Source: Aeromonas rivipollensis
GTDB lineage: Bacteria; Pseudomonadota; Gammaproteobacteria; Enterobacterales; Aeromonadaceae
Direction of reading: 5' to 3'
Length of the DNA: 64,000 bases
Assembly: GCF_010974825.1 (NCBI RefSeq)
Contig: NZ_JAAILA010000026.1
Span: 186,001 to 250,000, forward strand
The translations under genes were made by a program, and so were the position numbers. How positions within the stretch are numbered: the stretch's first letter is position 1; each line of letters opens with the position of its first letter. Of the stretch, positions 1 to 10,866 are shown piece after piece. The notes beneath the pieces were generated by a model. It made no database searches. It was not told where the DNA came from and saw nothing but the letters and a program-made list of their open reading frames with translations.

Positions 1-561
1 CAGGAGTACATGGGCAACGTGATCACCCTCTGTATCGAGAAGCGTGGCGTGCAGACCAACATGGTCTATCACGGCAAGCAGGTGGCGCTGACCTACGAGA
101 TCCCGATGGCGGAAGTGGTGCTCGATTTCTTCGACCGCCTGAAATCCACCAGTCGCGGCTATGCCTCCCTGGATTACGGCTTCAAGCGCTTCGAAACCTC
201 CGAGATGGTGCGCCTCGACATCATGATCAACGGTGAGCGTGTCGATGCCCTGGCCATCATCACCCACAAGGAGAACGCCCAGTATCGCGGTCGCCAGGTG
301 GTGGAGAAGATGCGTGAGCTGATCCCGCGCCAGATGTTCGACATCGCCATTCAGGCGTCCATCGGCAACCAGATCATCGCCCGCAGCACGGTCAAGGCCC
401 TGCGCAAGGACGTGACCGCCAAGTGCTACGGCGGTGACGTGAGCCGTAAGAAAAAGCTGCTGAACAAGCAGAAAGAAGGCAAGAAGCGGATGAAGTCCCT
501 GGGCCGTGTCGACGTGCCGCAAGAGGCCTTCCTCGCCATTCTCCACGTCGGAAAGGATTAA
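1..561 (+). CDS. lepA: Elongation factor 4 (LepA), C-terminal part, cut by window edge
   Basis: The reading frame is open from the first base (Gln-Glu-Tyr precede Met at base 10) and stops at 559-561, so only about the last 186 codons are present. LepA is a ribosome-dependent GTPase that back-translocates stalled ribosomes at the inner face of the membrane. The visible part is the EF-G-like domain V region and the LepA-specific C-terminal domain, including ending motifs such as [11 protein letters not shown] and the basic [17 protein letters not shown] tail. It lies 3 bp upstream of lepB, as in E. coli, so the two are very probably co-transcribed. Identification is by sequence recognition plus gene order. 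Confidence 0.97.
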   Translation, partial: QEYMGNVITLCIEKRGVQTNMVYHGKQVALTYEIPMAEVVLDFFDRLKSTSRGYASLDYGFKRFETSEMVRLDIMINGERVDALAIITHKENAQYRGRQVVEKMRELIPRQMFDIAIQASIGNQIIARSTVKALRKDVTAKCYGGDVSRKKKLLNKQKEGKKRMKSLGRVDVPQEAFLAILHVGKD

Positions 562-564
562 TAG

Positions 565-1488
565 ATGGCAAGCACCTTTTCCCTGATCCTGGCCATAGTC
601 ACTCTGCTGACCGGCATCATCTGGACAGTCGACAAGCTGGTCTGGTCCAAGCAACGGGCGGCCAAGATTGCGGCTGCCCGTGCCAACGCCGGCCCGAACA
701 TCGATGAGAAGACGCTGGCCAAGGTGGCTCCCATGCCGGTCTGGATCGAGCAGACCGGTGGTGTCTTCCCGGTCATAGCGCTGGTGCTGATCCTGCGTTC
801 CTTCATCTTCGAGCCGTTCCAGATCCCCTCTGGTTCCATGATGCCCACCCTGCTGGTGGGCGACTTCATCCTGGTGGAGAAGTTCGCCTACGGCCTGCGT
901 GATCCCGTGACCAACACCAAGTTCCTCGAGACGGGTTCTCCCGAGCGTGGCGATGTGGTGGTGTTCAAGTATCCGCTGGATACCCGGGTGGACTACATCA
1001 AGCGGGTGGTCGGCATGCCCGGCGATCGGGTGATCTATCGCAACAAGGAGCTGATGATTCGGCCCAAGTGCGAGGAGCAGGAAGGGAAAACGTGCCCGGG
1101 CTTCAAGAAGCTCGACGTCAAGTTCGAGCAACGGGGGGAGTTCAGCCAGATGGGGATCCCGCTGGATCGCTACACCGAGCAGCTGGGCACAGTTTCTCAC
1201 GAGACCCTGCGTAACCCCCTGATGCCGGACCTGGTGGATCGTTACTATCGCCAGCCCGGTACCTACCCGGATGAGTGGGTAGTGCCGGAAGGCCACTATT
1301 TCGTGATGGGTGACAACCGCGACAACAGTACCGACAGTCGTTTCTGGGGCTTCGTGCCCGAGCAGAACCTGGTGGGCAAGGCGGTTGCCATCTGGATCAG
1401 TTTCGAATTTGAGCGCGAGGAAGGATCCAGCTTGCCAAGCTGGGTGCCGACCGGTGTGCGCTTCAACCGCATTGGCGGAATCAAGTAA
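565..1488 (+). CDS. lepB: Signal peptidase I
   Basis: 307 residues. Inner-membrane serine protease that removes signal peptides from secreted proteins. Two hydrophobic segments are visible (about residues 4-26 and 67-82). The catalytic Ser lies in PSGSMMPTL (Ser91) and the general-base Lys in VDYIKRVVGMPGD (Lys146); the conserved box GDNRDNSTDSRFWG follows near residue 248. The length and Ser/Lys dyad match the enterobacterial enzyme (324 in E. coli). The gene starts 3 bp after lepA, and its stop codon abuts the rnc ATG directly. Confidence 0.97.
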   Translation: MASTFSLILAIVTLLTGIIWTVDKLVWSKQRAAKIAAARANAGPNIDEKTLAKVAPMPVWIEQTGGVFPVIALVLILRSFIFEPFQIPSGSMMPTLLVGDFILVEKFAYGLRDPVTNTKFLETGSPERGDVVVFKYPLDTRVDYIKRVVGMPGDRVIYRNKELMIRPKCEEQEGKTCPGFKKLDVKFEQRGEFSQMGIPLDRYTEQLGTVSHETLRNPLMPDLVDRYYRQPGTYPDEWVVPEGHYFVMGDNRDNSTDSRFWGFVPEQNLVGKAVAIWISFEFEREEGSSLPSWVPTGVRFNRIGGIK

Positions 1489-2160
1489 ATGAATATCAAG
1501 ATGAACAGACTGCAGTCCCGTCTCGGGCATGTCTTTCAGGATCAAGAGCTGCTGACCCGGGCGCTGACCCACCGCAGCGCCGGTTCCCGTCACAACGAGC
1601 GACTGGAATTTCTGGGGGACTCCATCCTGAGTCTGGTGATTGCCGACGACCTCTTCCACCGCTTCCCGCAAGCGGCGGAAGGGGATCTCAGCCGGATGCG
1701 CGCCACCCTGGTGCGGGAGAAGACCCTGGCCGAACTCGGTCGGGAGTTCGACCTCGGTGATCACCTGATCCTGGGGCCCGGCGAGCTGAAAAGCGGCGGG
1801 TTCCGTCGCGAGTCTATCCTGGCCGACACTGTCGAGGCGGTGATCGGCGCCGTCTATCTGGATACCGATCTGGAGCGGGTGCGGACTCTGTTGCTCGGCT
1901 GGTACGCCAGCCGCCTGGACGAGATAAAACCAGGCATAGAGCAGAAGGATCCCAAGACCCGGCTGCAGGAAATTTTGCAGGGAAGCCGCAAATCCCTGCC
2001 GACCTACACAGTGACCAACGTCAAGGGCGAAGCCCACAACCAGGAGTTCACCGTCCAGTGTGACGTGGATGGCCTGGATGGTCCGCTGGTCGGGGTCGGC
2101 ACCAGCCGCCGCAAGGCCGAACAGGCTGCGGCGCAGCAAGCACTGGAAAGACTGTCATGA
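1489..2160 (+). CDS. rnc: Ribonuclease III
   Basis: 223 residues. Double-stranded RNA endonuclease for rRNA processing and turnover of structured mRNA. The RNase III signature [13 protein letters not shown] lies at residues 36-48, with catalytic acidic residues Glu40 and Asp44; a dsRNA-binding domain occupies about residues 155-223, ending QAALERLS-like. ATG 1489 abuts the lepB stop; an in-frame ATG at 1501 (MNRLQSRLG) aligns better with the E. coli start, so the first four codons may be an extension. The 3' end is odd: its last ~30 bases recur 62 bp downstream at the start of era (see the 2157-2222 entry). Confidence 0.96.
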   Translation: MNIKMNRLQSRLGHVFQDQELLTRALTHRSAGSRHNERLEFLGDSILSLVIADDLFHRFPQAAEGDLSRMRATLVREKTLAELGREFDLGDHLILGPGELKSGGFRRESILADTVEAVIGAVYLDTDLERVRTLLLGWYASRLDEIKPGIEQKDPKTRLQEILQGSRKSLPTYTVTNVKGEAHNQEFTVQCDVDGLDGPLVGVGTSRRKAEQAAAQQALERLS

Positions 2161-2222
2161 CTGCTATTGATGCAAGAGGCCGCGGTCTTTCAACACAACA
2201 GGCACTGGAAAAACTGTCATGA
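2157..2222 (+). other. Leader mini-ORF between rnc and era (duplicated junction)
   Basis: 22 codons including stop. ATG (2157-2159) overlaps the rnc TGA as ATGA, and its own TGA (2220-2222) overlaps the era ATG as ATGA. The first codons (MTAID) resemble the era start (MTDTD), and the last codons (QQALEKLS) copy the rnc C-terminus (QQALERLS). Bases 2131-2162 and 2193-2224 match at 26 of 32 positions with a 62 bp offset. This is best read as a tandem duplication of the rnc-stop/era-start junction that left a translationally coupled 21-residue ORF. Whether the peptide is made is unknown. Confidence 0.6.
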
Positions 2223-3124
2223 CGGATACAGATACTACCTATTGCGGCTTTGTCGCCATAGTGGGCCGCCCCAATGTGGGCAAGTCCACCCTGCTCAACA
2301 AGCTGCTTGGCCAGAAGGTCAGCATCACCTCGAAGAAACCCCAGACCACCCGTCACCGGATTCTGGGGATAGACACCGAGGAGAACTACCAGACCATCTA
2401 TGTGGATACCCCGGGTCTGCACATCGAAGAGAAGCGGGCCATCAACCGCCTGATGAACCGTGCCGCCACCAGTTCCCTGGGTGATGTGGCCATGGTGGTC
2501 TTCATGGTCGACGGTACCCACTGGACCAAGGACGACGAGATGGTGCTCGGCAAGTTGCGCCATCTGCCTTGCCCCGTGGTGCTGGCGGTCAACAAGGTAG
2601 ACAACGTCAAAGAGAAAGAAGATCTGCTGCCCCACCTGGAGTGGCTGGGCCAGCAGATGAACTTTGCCCACATACTGCCTATCAGTGCCGAGAAGGGCAC
2701 CAACGTGGAGAAGATCCGCGAGTGGGCCAAGGATCTGCTGCCGGAGAACAACTTCTTCTTCCCGGAAGATTACGTGACCGACCGCTCGTCCCGCTTCATG
2801 GCCTCAGAGATCATCCGCGAGAAGCTGATGCGTTTCACCGGCGAGGAATTGCCCTACTCGGTGACGGTGGAGATCGAGCGCTTCAAGGTGGAAGAGAATG
2901 GTCTCTACCACATCCACGGCCTGATCCTGGTGGAGCGCGATGGCCAGAAGAAGATGGTCATCGGCAACAAGGGCGAGAAGATCAAGACCATAGGTACCGA
3001 AGCTCGCCTCGACATGGAGCGCCTGTTCCAGAACAAGGTGCACCTGGAGCTCTGGGTCAAGGTCAAGTCCGGCTGGGCCGATGACGAGCGCGCCCTGCGC
3101 AGTCTTGGCTACGGTGACGATTAA
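2219..3124 (+). CDS. era: GTPase Era
   Basis: 301 residues. Essential GTPase that binds the 3' end of 16S rRNA during 30S assembly. G1 motif GRPNVGKST at residues 16-24, G3 DTPGLH near 62, G4 NKVD near 124, and a C-terminal KH domain with [13 protein letters not shown]. The start is set by similarity ([19 protein letters not shown]), but no strong Shine-Dalgarno is visible; GGAAA sits 8 bases upstream. The start overlaps the stop of the preceding mini-ORF, so initiation may depend on translational coupling. Gene order rnc-era-recO-pdxJ is as in E. coli. Confidence 0.97.
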   Translation: MTDTDTTYCGFVAIVGRPNVGKSTLLNKLLGQKVSITSKKPQTTRHRILGIDTEENYQTIYVDTPGLHIEEKRAINRLMNRAATSSLGDVAMVVFMVDGTHWTKDDEMVLGKLRHLPCPVVLAVNKVDNVKEKEDLLPHLEWLGQQMNFAHILPISAEKGTNVEKIREWAKDLLPENNFFFPEDYVTDRSSRFMASEIIREKLMRFTGEELPYSVTVEIERFKVEENGLYHIHGLILVERDGQKKMVIGNKGEKIKTIGTEARLDMERLFQNKVHLELWVKVKSGWADDERALRSLGYGDD

Positions 3125-3138
3125 GTGGCGCTGACTGA

Positions 3139-3846
3139 TTGCTGAACCCGGCTTTCGTCATCCACAGTCGGCCCTATCGGGAGACCAGTCAGCTGGTCGA
3201 GGTCTTCACCCAGGATAGCGGCCGATTTACCCTGGTGGCTCGCGGTTCTCGCGGGCCACGCTCCCCTCTGAAGGGGCTGCTGCAACCCTTCACCCTGCTC
3301 ACCCTGAGTTGGCGTGGCAAGGGGGATCTCAAGAACCTCGCCCAGGTCGAATGCCCGGATCACTCCCTGCGACTCGGTGGCGATCGCCTCTTCTACGGTC
3401 TCTATCTCAACGAGCTGGTCTACTACCTGCTCGAAGCCCATACCCCCTTTCCCGAGGTGTTTGATGCCTATGCCCGTGCCCTGATGGCGCTGGCGGACGG
3501 CGAGACGCCAGAGCTGCCCCTGCGCCGCTTCGAGTTTCTGCTGTTGCAGGCGCTCGGCTATGCGGTGGACTTCGAATATGCCGCCGACGACGACTCCCCG
3601 ATCCAGCCCGAGCTGCTCTACGGCTTCGAGCGGGAGCTAGGCTTTGTCGCTTGCGAGCGGGCGCCGGATCCCCGTACCCTGTTCCTCGGCGCCCACCTGC
3701 TGGCCTTCGCCGAGGGGCGCTTCGATACCCCTCCCTTGCTGCAGGCGGCCAAGCGTTTCAGCCGGCTGGCGCTGCAGCCCTATCTGGGTAAACGCCAGTT
3801 AAAGAGCCGGGAGTTGTTTTTGAAGCGACGAAGCAGTCTGGGCTAA
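3139..3846 (+). CDS. recO: DNA repair protein RecO
   Basis: 235 residues. RecFOR-pathway mediator that loads RecA on SSB-coated gaps. The N-terminal OB fold is visible in AFVIHSRPYRETSQLVEVF and the LKGLLQPFTLL stretch, and family length fits (242 in E. coli). The start is unusual: the only in-frame start codons before the conserved block are TTG at 3139 and CTG at 3142, directly after an in-frame TGA. TTG 3139 is chosen. No good Shine-Dalgarno is seen, so recO may be expressed at a low level through coupling to era, which ends 14 bp upstream. Confidence 0.94.
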   Translation: MLNPAFVIHSRPYRETSQLVEVFTQDSGRFTLVARGSRGPRSPLKGLLQPFTLLTLSWRGKGDLKNLAQVECPDHSLRLGGDRLFYGLYLNELVYYLLEAHTPFPEVFDAYARALMALADGETPELPLRRFEFLLLQALGYAVDFEYAADDDSPIQPELLYGFERELGFVACERAPDPRTLFLGAHLLAFAEGRFDTPPLLQAAKRFSRLALQPYLGKRQLKSRELFLKRRSSLG

Positions 3847-3893
3847 CACTTTTGCGGCGTAACCCGACAGGGTAAGAATGTTACCGACGTCCG

Positions 3894-3922
3894 ATTACGC
3901 TGCGCTAATCGAACCTACGAAC
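3894..3922. repeat. Short dispersed repeat copy A
   Basis: A 29 bp stretch in the recO-pdxJ spacer containing TACGCTGCGCTA and GAACCTACG matches bases 53528-53556 at 24 of 29 positions. It resembles the small gammaproteobacterial intergenic palindromic families rich in 'gctgcgct' and 'aacctac'. No coding capacity. Confidence 0.5.
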
Positions 3923-3990
3923 GGATATCGGCGCGGGCGTGTTTTCGCTGACCGCGCAGTCAACAGATGAAGAGTTTCAAGGAGTCCTCA

Positions 3991-4728
3991 ATGAGTGAAA
4001 TCTATCTGGGTGTGAACATCGACCATATCGCCACTCTGCGCAACGCCCGCGGCACCCAGTATCCCGATCCTGTCCAGGCCGCCTTCGTGGCCGAGCAGGC
4101 CGGTGCCGATGGCATTACAGTGCACCTGCGCGAAGATCGCCGCCACATCACCGACCGCGACGTGGAGATACTGCGCCAGACCATCCAGACCAGAATGAAT
4201 CTGGAGATGGCGGTGACCGAGGAGATGATCGGCATCGCGCGGCGCATCAAACCCCAGTTCGTCTGCCTGGTACCGGAGAAGCGTACCGAGGTGACCACAG
4301 AGGGCGGCCTGGATGTGGCCGGTCAGCTCGACAAGATCACCGATGCGGTAACCCGCCTCGCCGCCGTCGGCGCCCAGGTGTCGCTCTTCATCGACGCCGA
4401 CCCCATCCAGATAGATGCGGCCGCCGAGAGTGGTGCCCCCTTCATCGAGATCCACACCGGTCGCTATGCCGATGCCACCACGGATGCGGAGCGCAATGCC
4501 GAGTTCAAGCGCATCGCTGCCGGCGCCTCCTATGCCGCTGGCAAGGGCTTGAAGGTCAATGCCGGCCACGGCCTGCACTACCACAATGTCAAGGCCATCG
4601 CCGCCATTCCCGAGCTCTATGAGCTCAATATCGGCCACGCCATCATAGGCCGTGCCGCCTTCGACGGTCTGGCCAAGGCGGTCAGCGACATGCGCCTGCT
4701 GATGCAGGAAGCCCGTCAGGGGATCTGA
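3991..4728 (+). CDS. pdxJ: Pyridoxine 5'-phosphate synthase
   Basis: 245 residues. Condenses 1-deoxyxylulose 5-phosphate with the product of PdxA to make pyridoxine 5'-phosphate, the last step of de novo vitamin B6 synthesis. The family start [17 protein letters not shown], the active-site region HLREDRRHI and the C-terminal [11 protein letters not shown] motif are all present. ATG 3991 is preceded by AAGGAG at good spacing; an in-frame ATG at 3967 lacks homology and is rejected. The 144 bp spacer after recO suggests its own promoter. Confidence 0.96.
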   Translation: MSEIYLGVNIDHIATLRNARGTQYPDPVQAAFVAEQAGADGITVHLREDRRHITDRDVEILRQTIQTRMNLEMAVTEEMIGIARRIKPQFVCLVPEKRTEVTTEGGLDVAGQLDKITDAVTRLAAVGAQVSLFIDADPIQIDAAAESGAPFIEIHTGRYADATTDAERNAEFKRIAAGASYAAGKGLKVNAGHGLHYHNVKAIAAIPELYELNIGHAIIGRAAFDGLAKAVSDMRLLMQEARQGI

Positions 4729-4752
4729 TGCCGGTCTGCCTGCATCGCACAA

Positions 4753-4785
4753 ACAAGGGACGCCTCGGCGTCCCTTGTTGTTTTC
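4753..4785. terminator. Bidirectional terminator, pdxJ / amidase gene
   Basis: An 11-12 bp stem (ACAAGGGACGC with GCGTCCCTTGT) with a tight loop is followed by TGTTTTC. It sits between two convergent genes, so it probably serves both. Confidence 0.8.
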
Positions 4786-4793
4786 GGGGGGGC

Positions 4794-5708
4794 TCAGCCC
4801 GGCTCGGGGAAATAGCGCTCCAGCAGGGCCATAAGGATGGCCTGGCACTCGGCATCCGGCTCCCCGGTGATCAAGGCTGGGCGGAAATGGAGCTGGAAGG
4901 CGCGCAGGACGGCGCGGCTCTGCTCATCCCAGGCGCCGCTTGGCGCTACCCCATAGCCGTAGCGGGCGAGCTGTTGCTGCCATTGCTGCGCATCCCAGAG
5001 GGGGAGTGGCGCCTGGCGCAGTTCGGCCACTCTGGCCTCGTCTGGCCAGGCGCCGACGCCATGGTGGAGGGCCAGCTCGCGCCAGGGGAAGTGGGGGCCG
5101 GGATCCTGCTTGCGTTCGGGGGCTATGTCGCTGTGGGCCAGCACCTGGGTGGGGGGGATCTGGTAGCGATCGACCAGCTCCCGGGCCAGAGCGCCGAGAG
5201 CGGCGATCTGGGCCCGGGTATAGGGTTGCCAGCGCCTCAGGTGGGCAGGCAGGGATTCGTCTTCCGTGGGATAACCCAGATTGACTATCTCAATGCCCAG
5301 CGAGCTGGCATTGAGCCCGGCATACTGATGCCAGCGGCTGCGACCGGCGTGCCAGGCGCGTTGGCTGTCGGGCACCAGCTGGTAAACGGGGAGCGGGCGT
5401 TGCTCGGTGTCGCGGGGGATCAGGTAGTGGGCACTTACTTTGTAATCTGATGCGGTCAGCAGGCGCAGGGAACGGGCGTCGTCCTCGTCGGTGTAGTGGA
5501 GGATCAGAAAAGCGATGCGCTCATTCTGGTTGGCACTGACATGACGGGTGGAGAGCTGATAAGGCGCCGGTTGGCAGGCGCCGAGCCCCAGCAGCAGGCA
5601 GAGTGACAGCAGTATGGTGCGGCATCTCTCTGGCCAGGGGGAAACAAGGGATGGCCAGCGCGGCCTGCCGCCCAGGCGGAATGACGGGGGGCAGGTGCGC
5701 TGGCCCAT
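4794..5708 (-). CDS. N-acetylmuramoyl-L-alanine amidase, AmiD-like lipoprotein
   Basis: 304 residues as an open frame. Amidase_2 (AmpD/AmiD family) zinc hydrolase that cleaves the amide between N-acetylmuramic acid and the stem peptide. The lipobox LGLGAC lies near residue 44, followed by the catalytic domain: ILHYTDEDD (first zinc His), SLGIEIVNLGYP and VLAHSDIAPERKQDPGPHFPW. A peptidoglycan-binding-like helical domain follows (VAPSGAWDEQSRAVLRAFQLHFRP). A lipoprotein signal and this layout match outer-membrane AmiD rather than cytosolic AmpD. The N-terminus is uncertain: 44 residues before the Cys is long and no closer in-frame ATG exists, so the real start may be a rarer codon. Confidence 0.85.
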   Translation of the reverse strand: MGQRTCPPSFRLGGRPRWPSLVSPWPERCRTILLSLCLLLGLGACQPAPYQLSTRHVSANQNERIAFLILHYTDEDDARSLRLLTASDYKVSAHYLIPRDTEQRPLPVYQLVPDSQRAWHAGRSRWHQYAGLNASSLGIEIVNLGYPTEDESLPAHLRRWQPYTRAQIAALGALARELVDRYQIPPTQVLAHSDIAPERKQDPGPHFPWRELALHHGVGAWPDEARVAELRQAPLPLWDAQQWQQQLARYGYGVAPSGAWDEQSRAVLRAFQLHFRPALITGEPDAECQAILMALLERYFPEPG

Positions 5709-5749
5709 GGCTCAGGCGCGCTGTCTGAGGGTGACGCGCGCGCGCGGGC

Positions 5750-6235
5750 TCATGGCTCTGACCTGTACTTGGCGGTGAGGCCGATGAGGAAGTTGCGCAG
5801 GATCTGATCCCCGCAATCTTGGTAGTGCTTGTGATCCTTGGCGCGGAACAGGGCGCTCAGCTCGGACTTGGAGAGGTTGAAGTTGGCGAGCTTGAGGGTG
5901 CCCAGCATGTCTTCTTCCTTGTAGTCGAGGCCGATGCGCAGCTTGCGCAGGATCAGGTTGTTGTTGATCCGGTTCGGGATCACCTGGGGCGGGGCATTTT
6001 CCCGCACACCGCGACGCACGGCGATGAAGCCGTCGAGGAACTGGCTCAGGGCCGAGTCCGGGCAGGCGGCATAGCCTGCTTCCTGCTCTTCCCCTTCCGC
6101 TGCCTCTTTCAGCAACCAGCTGTGGAGCTGGGCGTGATCGACAGTCAGGTTGCCCTTGGCAAACATCTCGACCATCTGATCGTTGCTGATGGTGAGGGCG
6201 TAGCGCAGGCGGCGCAGAATATCGTTGTTGGTCAT
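5750..6235 (-). CDS. DUF1456 family protein (YehS-like)
   Basis: 161 residues. Two repeated ~70-residue modules are visible, each opening with NNxILRxLRxxL: residues 3 onward (NNDILRRLRYALTISNDQMVEMF) and about 91 onward (NNLILRKLRIGLDYKEEDML). This internal duplication is typical of DUF1456/YehS. The function is unknown in the family. ATG 6235 is preceded by CAGGAG at 8-bp spacing. It lies 63 bp downstream of barA on the same strand and could be co-transcribed with it. Confidence 0.85.
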   Translation of the reverse strand: MTNNDILRRLRYALTISNDQMVEMFAKGNLTVDHAQLHSWLLKEAAEGEEQEAGYAACPDSALSQFLDGFIAVRRGVRENAPPQVIPNRINNNLILRKLRIGLDYKEEDMLGTLKLANFNLSKSELSALFRAKDHKHYQDCGDQILRNFLIGLTAKYRSEP

Positions 6236-6298
6236 GTTGACTCCTGTGGAAACGGCGCGATTTTACCATCTGCGGGCCCCGCAGTCAGAAAAAGCGCC

Positions 6299-9015
<2,717 letters not shown>

Positions 9016-9019
<4 letters not shown>

Positions 9020-9138
9020 GCTGATAAACCGCCGGCAAACATGATGAAGACCATAGCCCCGGGGGCCTGTGGGCGCAGGGGGAGGGCTGGCAATACAGTC
9101 GATGTCACCGTAAGGGCGCTCAGGCCGTATCCTGTCAT
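9016..9138 (-). other. Leader mini-ORF B upstream of barA (decayed copy of barA 5' end)
   Basis: 41 codons including stop. The peptide begins MTGYGLSALTVTSTVLPAL, matching BarA MTKYGLRARVLAFTILPTL at 10 of 19 residues. It stays open until TGA 9018-9016, which overlaps the barA ATG (9019-9017) as ATGA. Its own ATG overlaps the TGA of a second copy further upstream. Spacing to the barA ATG is 119 bp. The copy diverges after about 20 codons. It is read as a tandem duplication of the barA initiation region that persists as a coupled leader ORF. Confidence 0.65.
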
Positions 9139-9215
9139 ATCAATGGGCCACTTATGGTCAGATTGGGCAATGGGGCAGAGGCCGCAGCTCGGGCCCTCAG
9201 GCCGCATTTGGTCAT
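9135..9215 (-). other. Leader mini-ORF C upstream of barA (second decayed copy)
   Basis: 27 codons including stop. The peptide begins MTKCGLRARAAASAPLPNL and matches BarA at 14 of 26 residues without gaps; in the first nine codons, four of the five codon differences are synonymous. It ends in TGA 9137-9135, overlapping the ATG of mini-ORF B as ATGA. ATG-to-ATG spacing to B is 77 bp. No clear Shine-Dalgarno precedes it. With B it forms a relay C to B to barA in which every step is a 4-base stop-start overlap. Confidence 0.65.
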
Positions 9216-9291
9216 ACTATTATTCTTGTGGGACAATGGCCTGCTGCAGATTCCACAATCATGACATAGCCACCTATAGGCACCAAGTTTT

Positions 9292-10614
9292 ATGGCCCAG
9301 TTTTTCAAGCCCCAAAAGAAATCCACCCAGCCCCAACGTATTGAATTTACGATAGACAGTCTGGACCACCACTGTGTCGGTGTCGGCCGTCATCAGGGCA
9401 AGGCCATCTTCGTCGAAGGGGCACTCCCCGGTGAGCTGATCAAGGCTCGCATCCTCGATGACAAGAAGCACTATGCCCACGCCGCCCTGCAACAGATAGT
9501 GACCCCGGCGGCCAATCGCATCGATCCCTTCTGCCCCCATTATCGCGAGTGCGGCGGTTGCAGTGCCCAGCACCTCGGCGAAGCGGATCAGCAGGCGGTC
9601 AAGGAGGCCGGGCTGGTCAGCCTGTTCGAGCGCCTTGGCAACATCAAGGCGCCGGCGCTCGAGCCCGTGCTCAAGGGGGAGTCCCGCGCCTACCGCCGGG
9701 TCTGCCGTCTCGCCATCAAGTTTGACAAGAACGGTCGCTGCACCCGGGTGGGCTTCCGTCGCCGTCAATCCAATGACCTGGTGGAGGTGGCGGGCTGCCC
9801 CGTGCTGGCCGATCCCCTCTCTGCTCTCATCATCCCCCTGCGCGAGTGCCTCAATCGCTTGAAGAGCCAGCGCGAGCTGGGGCATGCGGAGCTCATCCAG
9901 GCCGAACAGGGCATCATGATGTTGCTGCGCCACACTGGTCGCCCCAACGAGGCGGATCGCGCCCTGCTGGTGGCGTTTGCCGAGGCCCAGGGGATAGACC
10001 TCTACCTTCAGGCGGCGGATGAGCGCATCGAACCCCTGCGCCAACAATTTCAGCCGAGCTACACCCTCGATGGCCTGTCTCTTGCATTCGCCCCTGGCGA
10101 CTTCATTCAGGTCAATGGCCCCATCAACCAGAGCATGGTGACCCAGGCGCTGGCATGGCTGGGAGCGACCAAGGATGACAAGGTGCTGGATCTGTTCTGC
10201 GGCATCGGCAACTTCACCCTGCCGCTGGCCCGTCAGGCCCGTGAAGTGGTGGGGGTCGAGGGGGAGCTCGCCATGGTGGCCCGTGCCGAGGAGAATGCCA
10301 GGCGCAACGGCATCGACAACGCCCGTTTCTACAAGGCGGATTTGAGCGGCGACATAGTCGGCATGTCCTGGGCGCGGGAAGGCTTCGATCTGGTGTTGCT
10401 GGATCCGGCCCGGCCAGGGGCGCTGGAAGTCATGAGCCACGTGGCGGCACTTTCGCCCAAGCGGGTGGTCTATGTTTCCTGTAACCCTGTCACCCTGGCC
10501 CGGGACAGCCAGGTGCTGGTGAAGGGGGGTTATCGACTGGCCCGTCTGGGGATGCTGGACATGTTCCCCCACACCGGCCACCTGGAGTCCATGGCGCTGT
10601 TTGAACGGGATTGA
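9292..10614 (+). CDS. rlmD: 23S rRNA (uracil-1939-C5)-methyltransferase RlmD
   Basis: 440 residues. SAM-dependent methylation of 23S rRNA U1939. An N-terminal TRAM domain (residues ~10-70) is followed by the iron-sulfur Cys cluster (CPHYRECGGCSAQH), the SAM motif VLDLFCGIGNFTLPLA and the catalytic Cys in YVSCNPVTLARD, ending in the family box HTGHLESMALFERD. Divergent from barA across a 272 bp gap that holds the barA leader mini-ORFs. The gene's last bases recur imperfectly 76 bp downstream (10670-10695). Confidence 0.96.
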   Translation: MAQFFKPQKKSTQPQRIEFTIDSLDHHCVGVGRHQGKAIFVEGALPGELIKARILDDKKHYAHAALQQIVTPAANRIDPFCPHYRECGGCSAQHLGEADQQAVKEAGLVSLFERLGNIKAPALEPVLKGESRAYRRVCRLAIKFDKNGRCTRVGFRRRQSNDLVEVAGCPVLADPLSALIIPLRECLNRLKSQRELGHAELIQAEQGIMMLLRHTGRPNEADRALLVAFAEAQGIDLYLQAADERIEPLRQQFQPSYTLDGLSLAFAPGDFIQVNGPINQSMVTQALAWLGATKDDKVLDLFCGIGNFTLPLARQAREVVGVEGELAMVARAEENARRNGIDNARFYKADLSGDIVGMSWAREGFDLVLLDPARPGALEVMSHVAALSPKRVVYVSCNPVTLARDSQVLVKGGYRLARLGMLDMFPHTGHLESMALFERD

Positions 10615-10669
10615 GCAGGCTGTTTTCAGATTGCCGGGGCTGCGTTTTGTCGGCCTTCCGATGCCGGTA

Positions 10670-10695
10670 GCGCTGTTTGAGCAGGGGTGATTAGG
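10670..10695 (+). repeat. Decayed copy of the rlmD 3' end
   Basis: Bases 10670-10695 match 10594-10619 at 20 of 26 positions, including GCGCTGTTTGA. The copy reads VALFEQG-stop in its frame, against MALFERD-stop in RlmD. The offset is 76 bp. The remaining ~170 bp before relA show no gene. It looks like the same kind of terminal tandem duplication seen at gene starts elsewhere in the window, here at a gene end. Confidence 0.5.
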
Positions 10696-10866
10696 GTAAT
10701 CTAGATCTGCAAAAATGGACCTGATGTGCGAGAGAAACCTGTTGCCGGGATCGGCAACATGCCTTGAAAACTCTTTCGCGCATCCCCATTTGAGGCAGTC
10801 ATCAGCTGATGAGGGGATGGCAGAAAGCATCGGCTTTCCGGCCCCACAATTTTAAGGATTGATACC

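Noticed and set aside
9236..9294. ATGGCC at 9236 as a decoy of the rlmD start (ATGGCCCAG)
   Set aside because: Only about seven bases match and the frame runs past the rlmD start to 9355 with no stop-start overlap.
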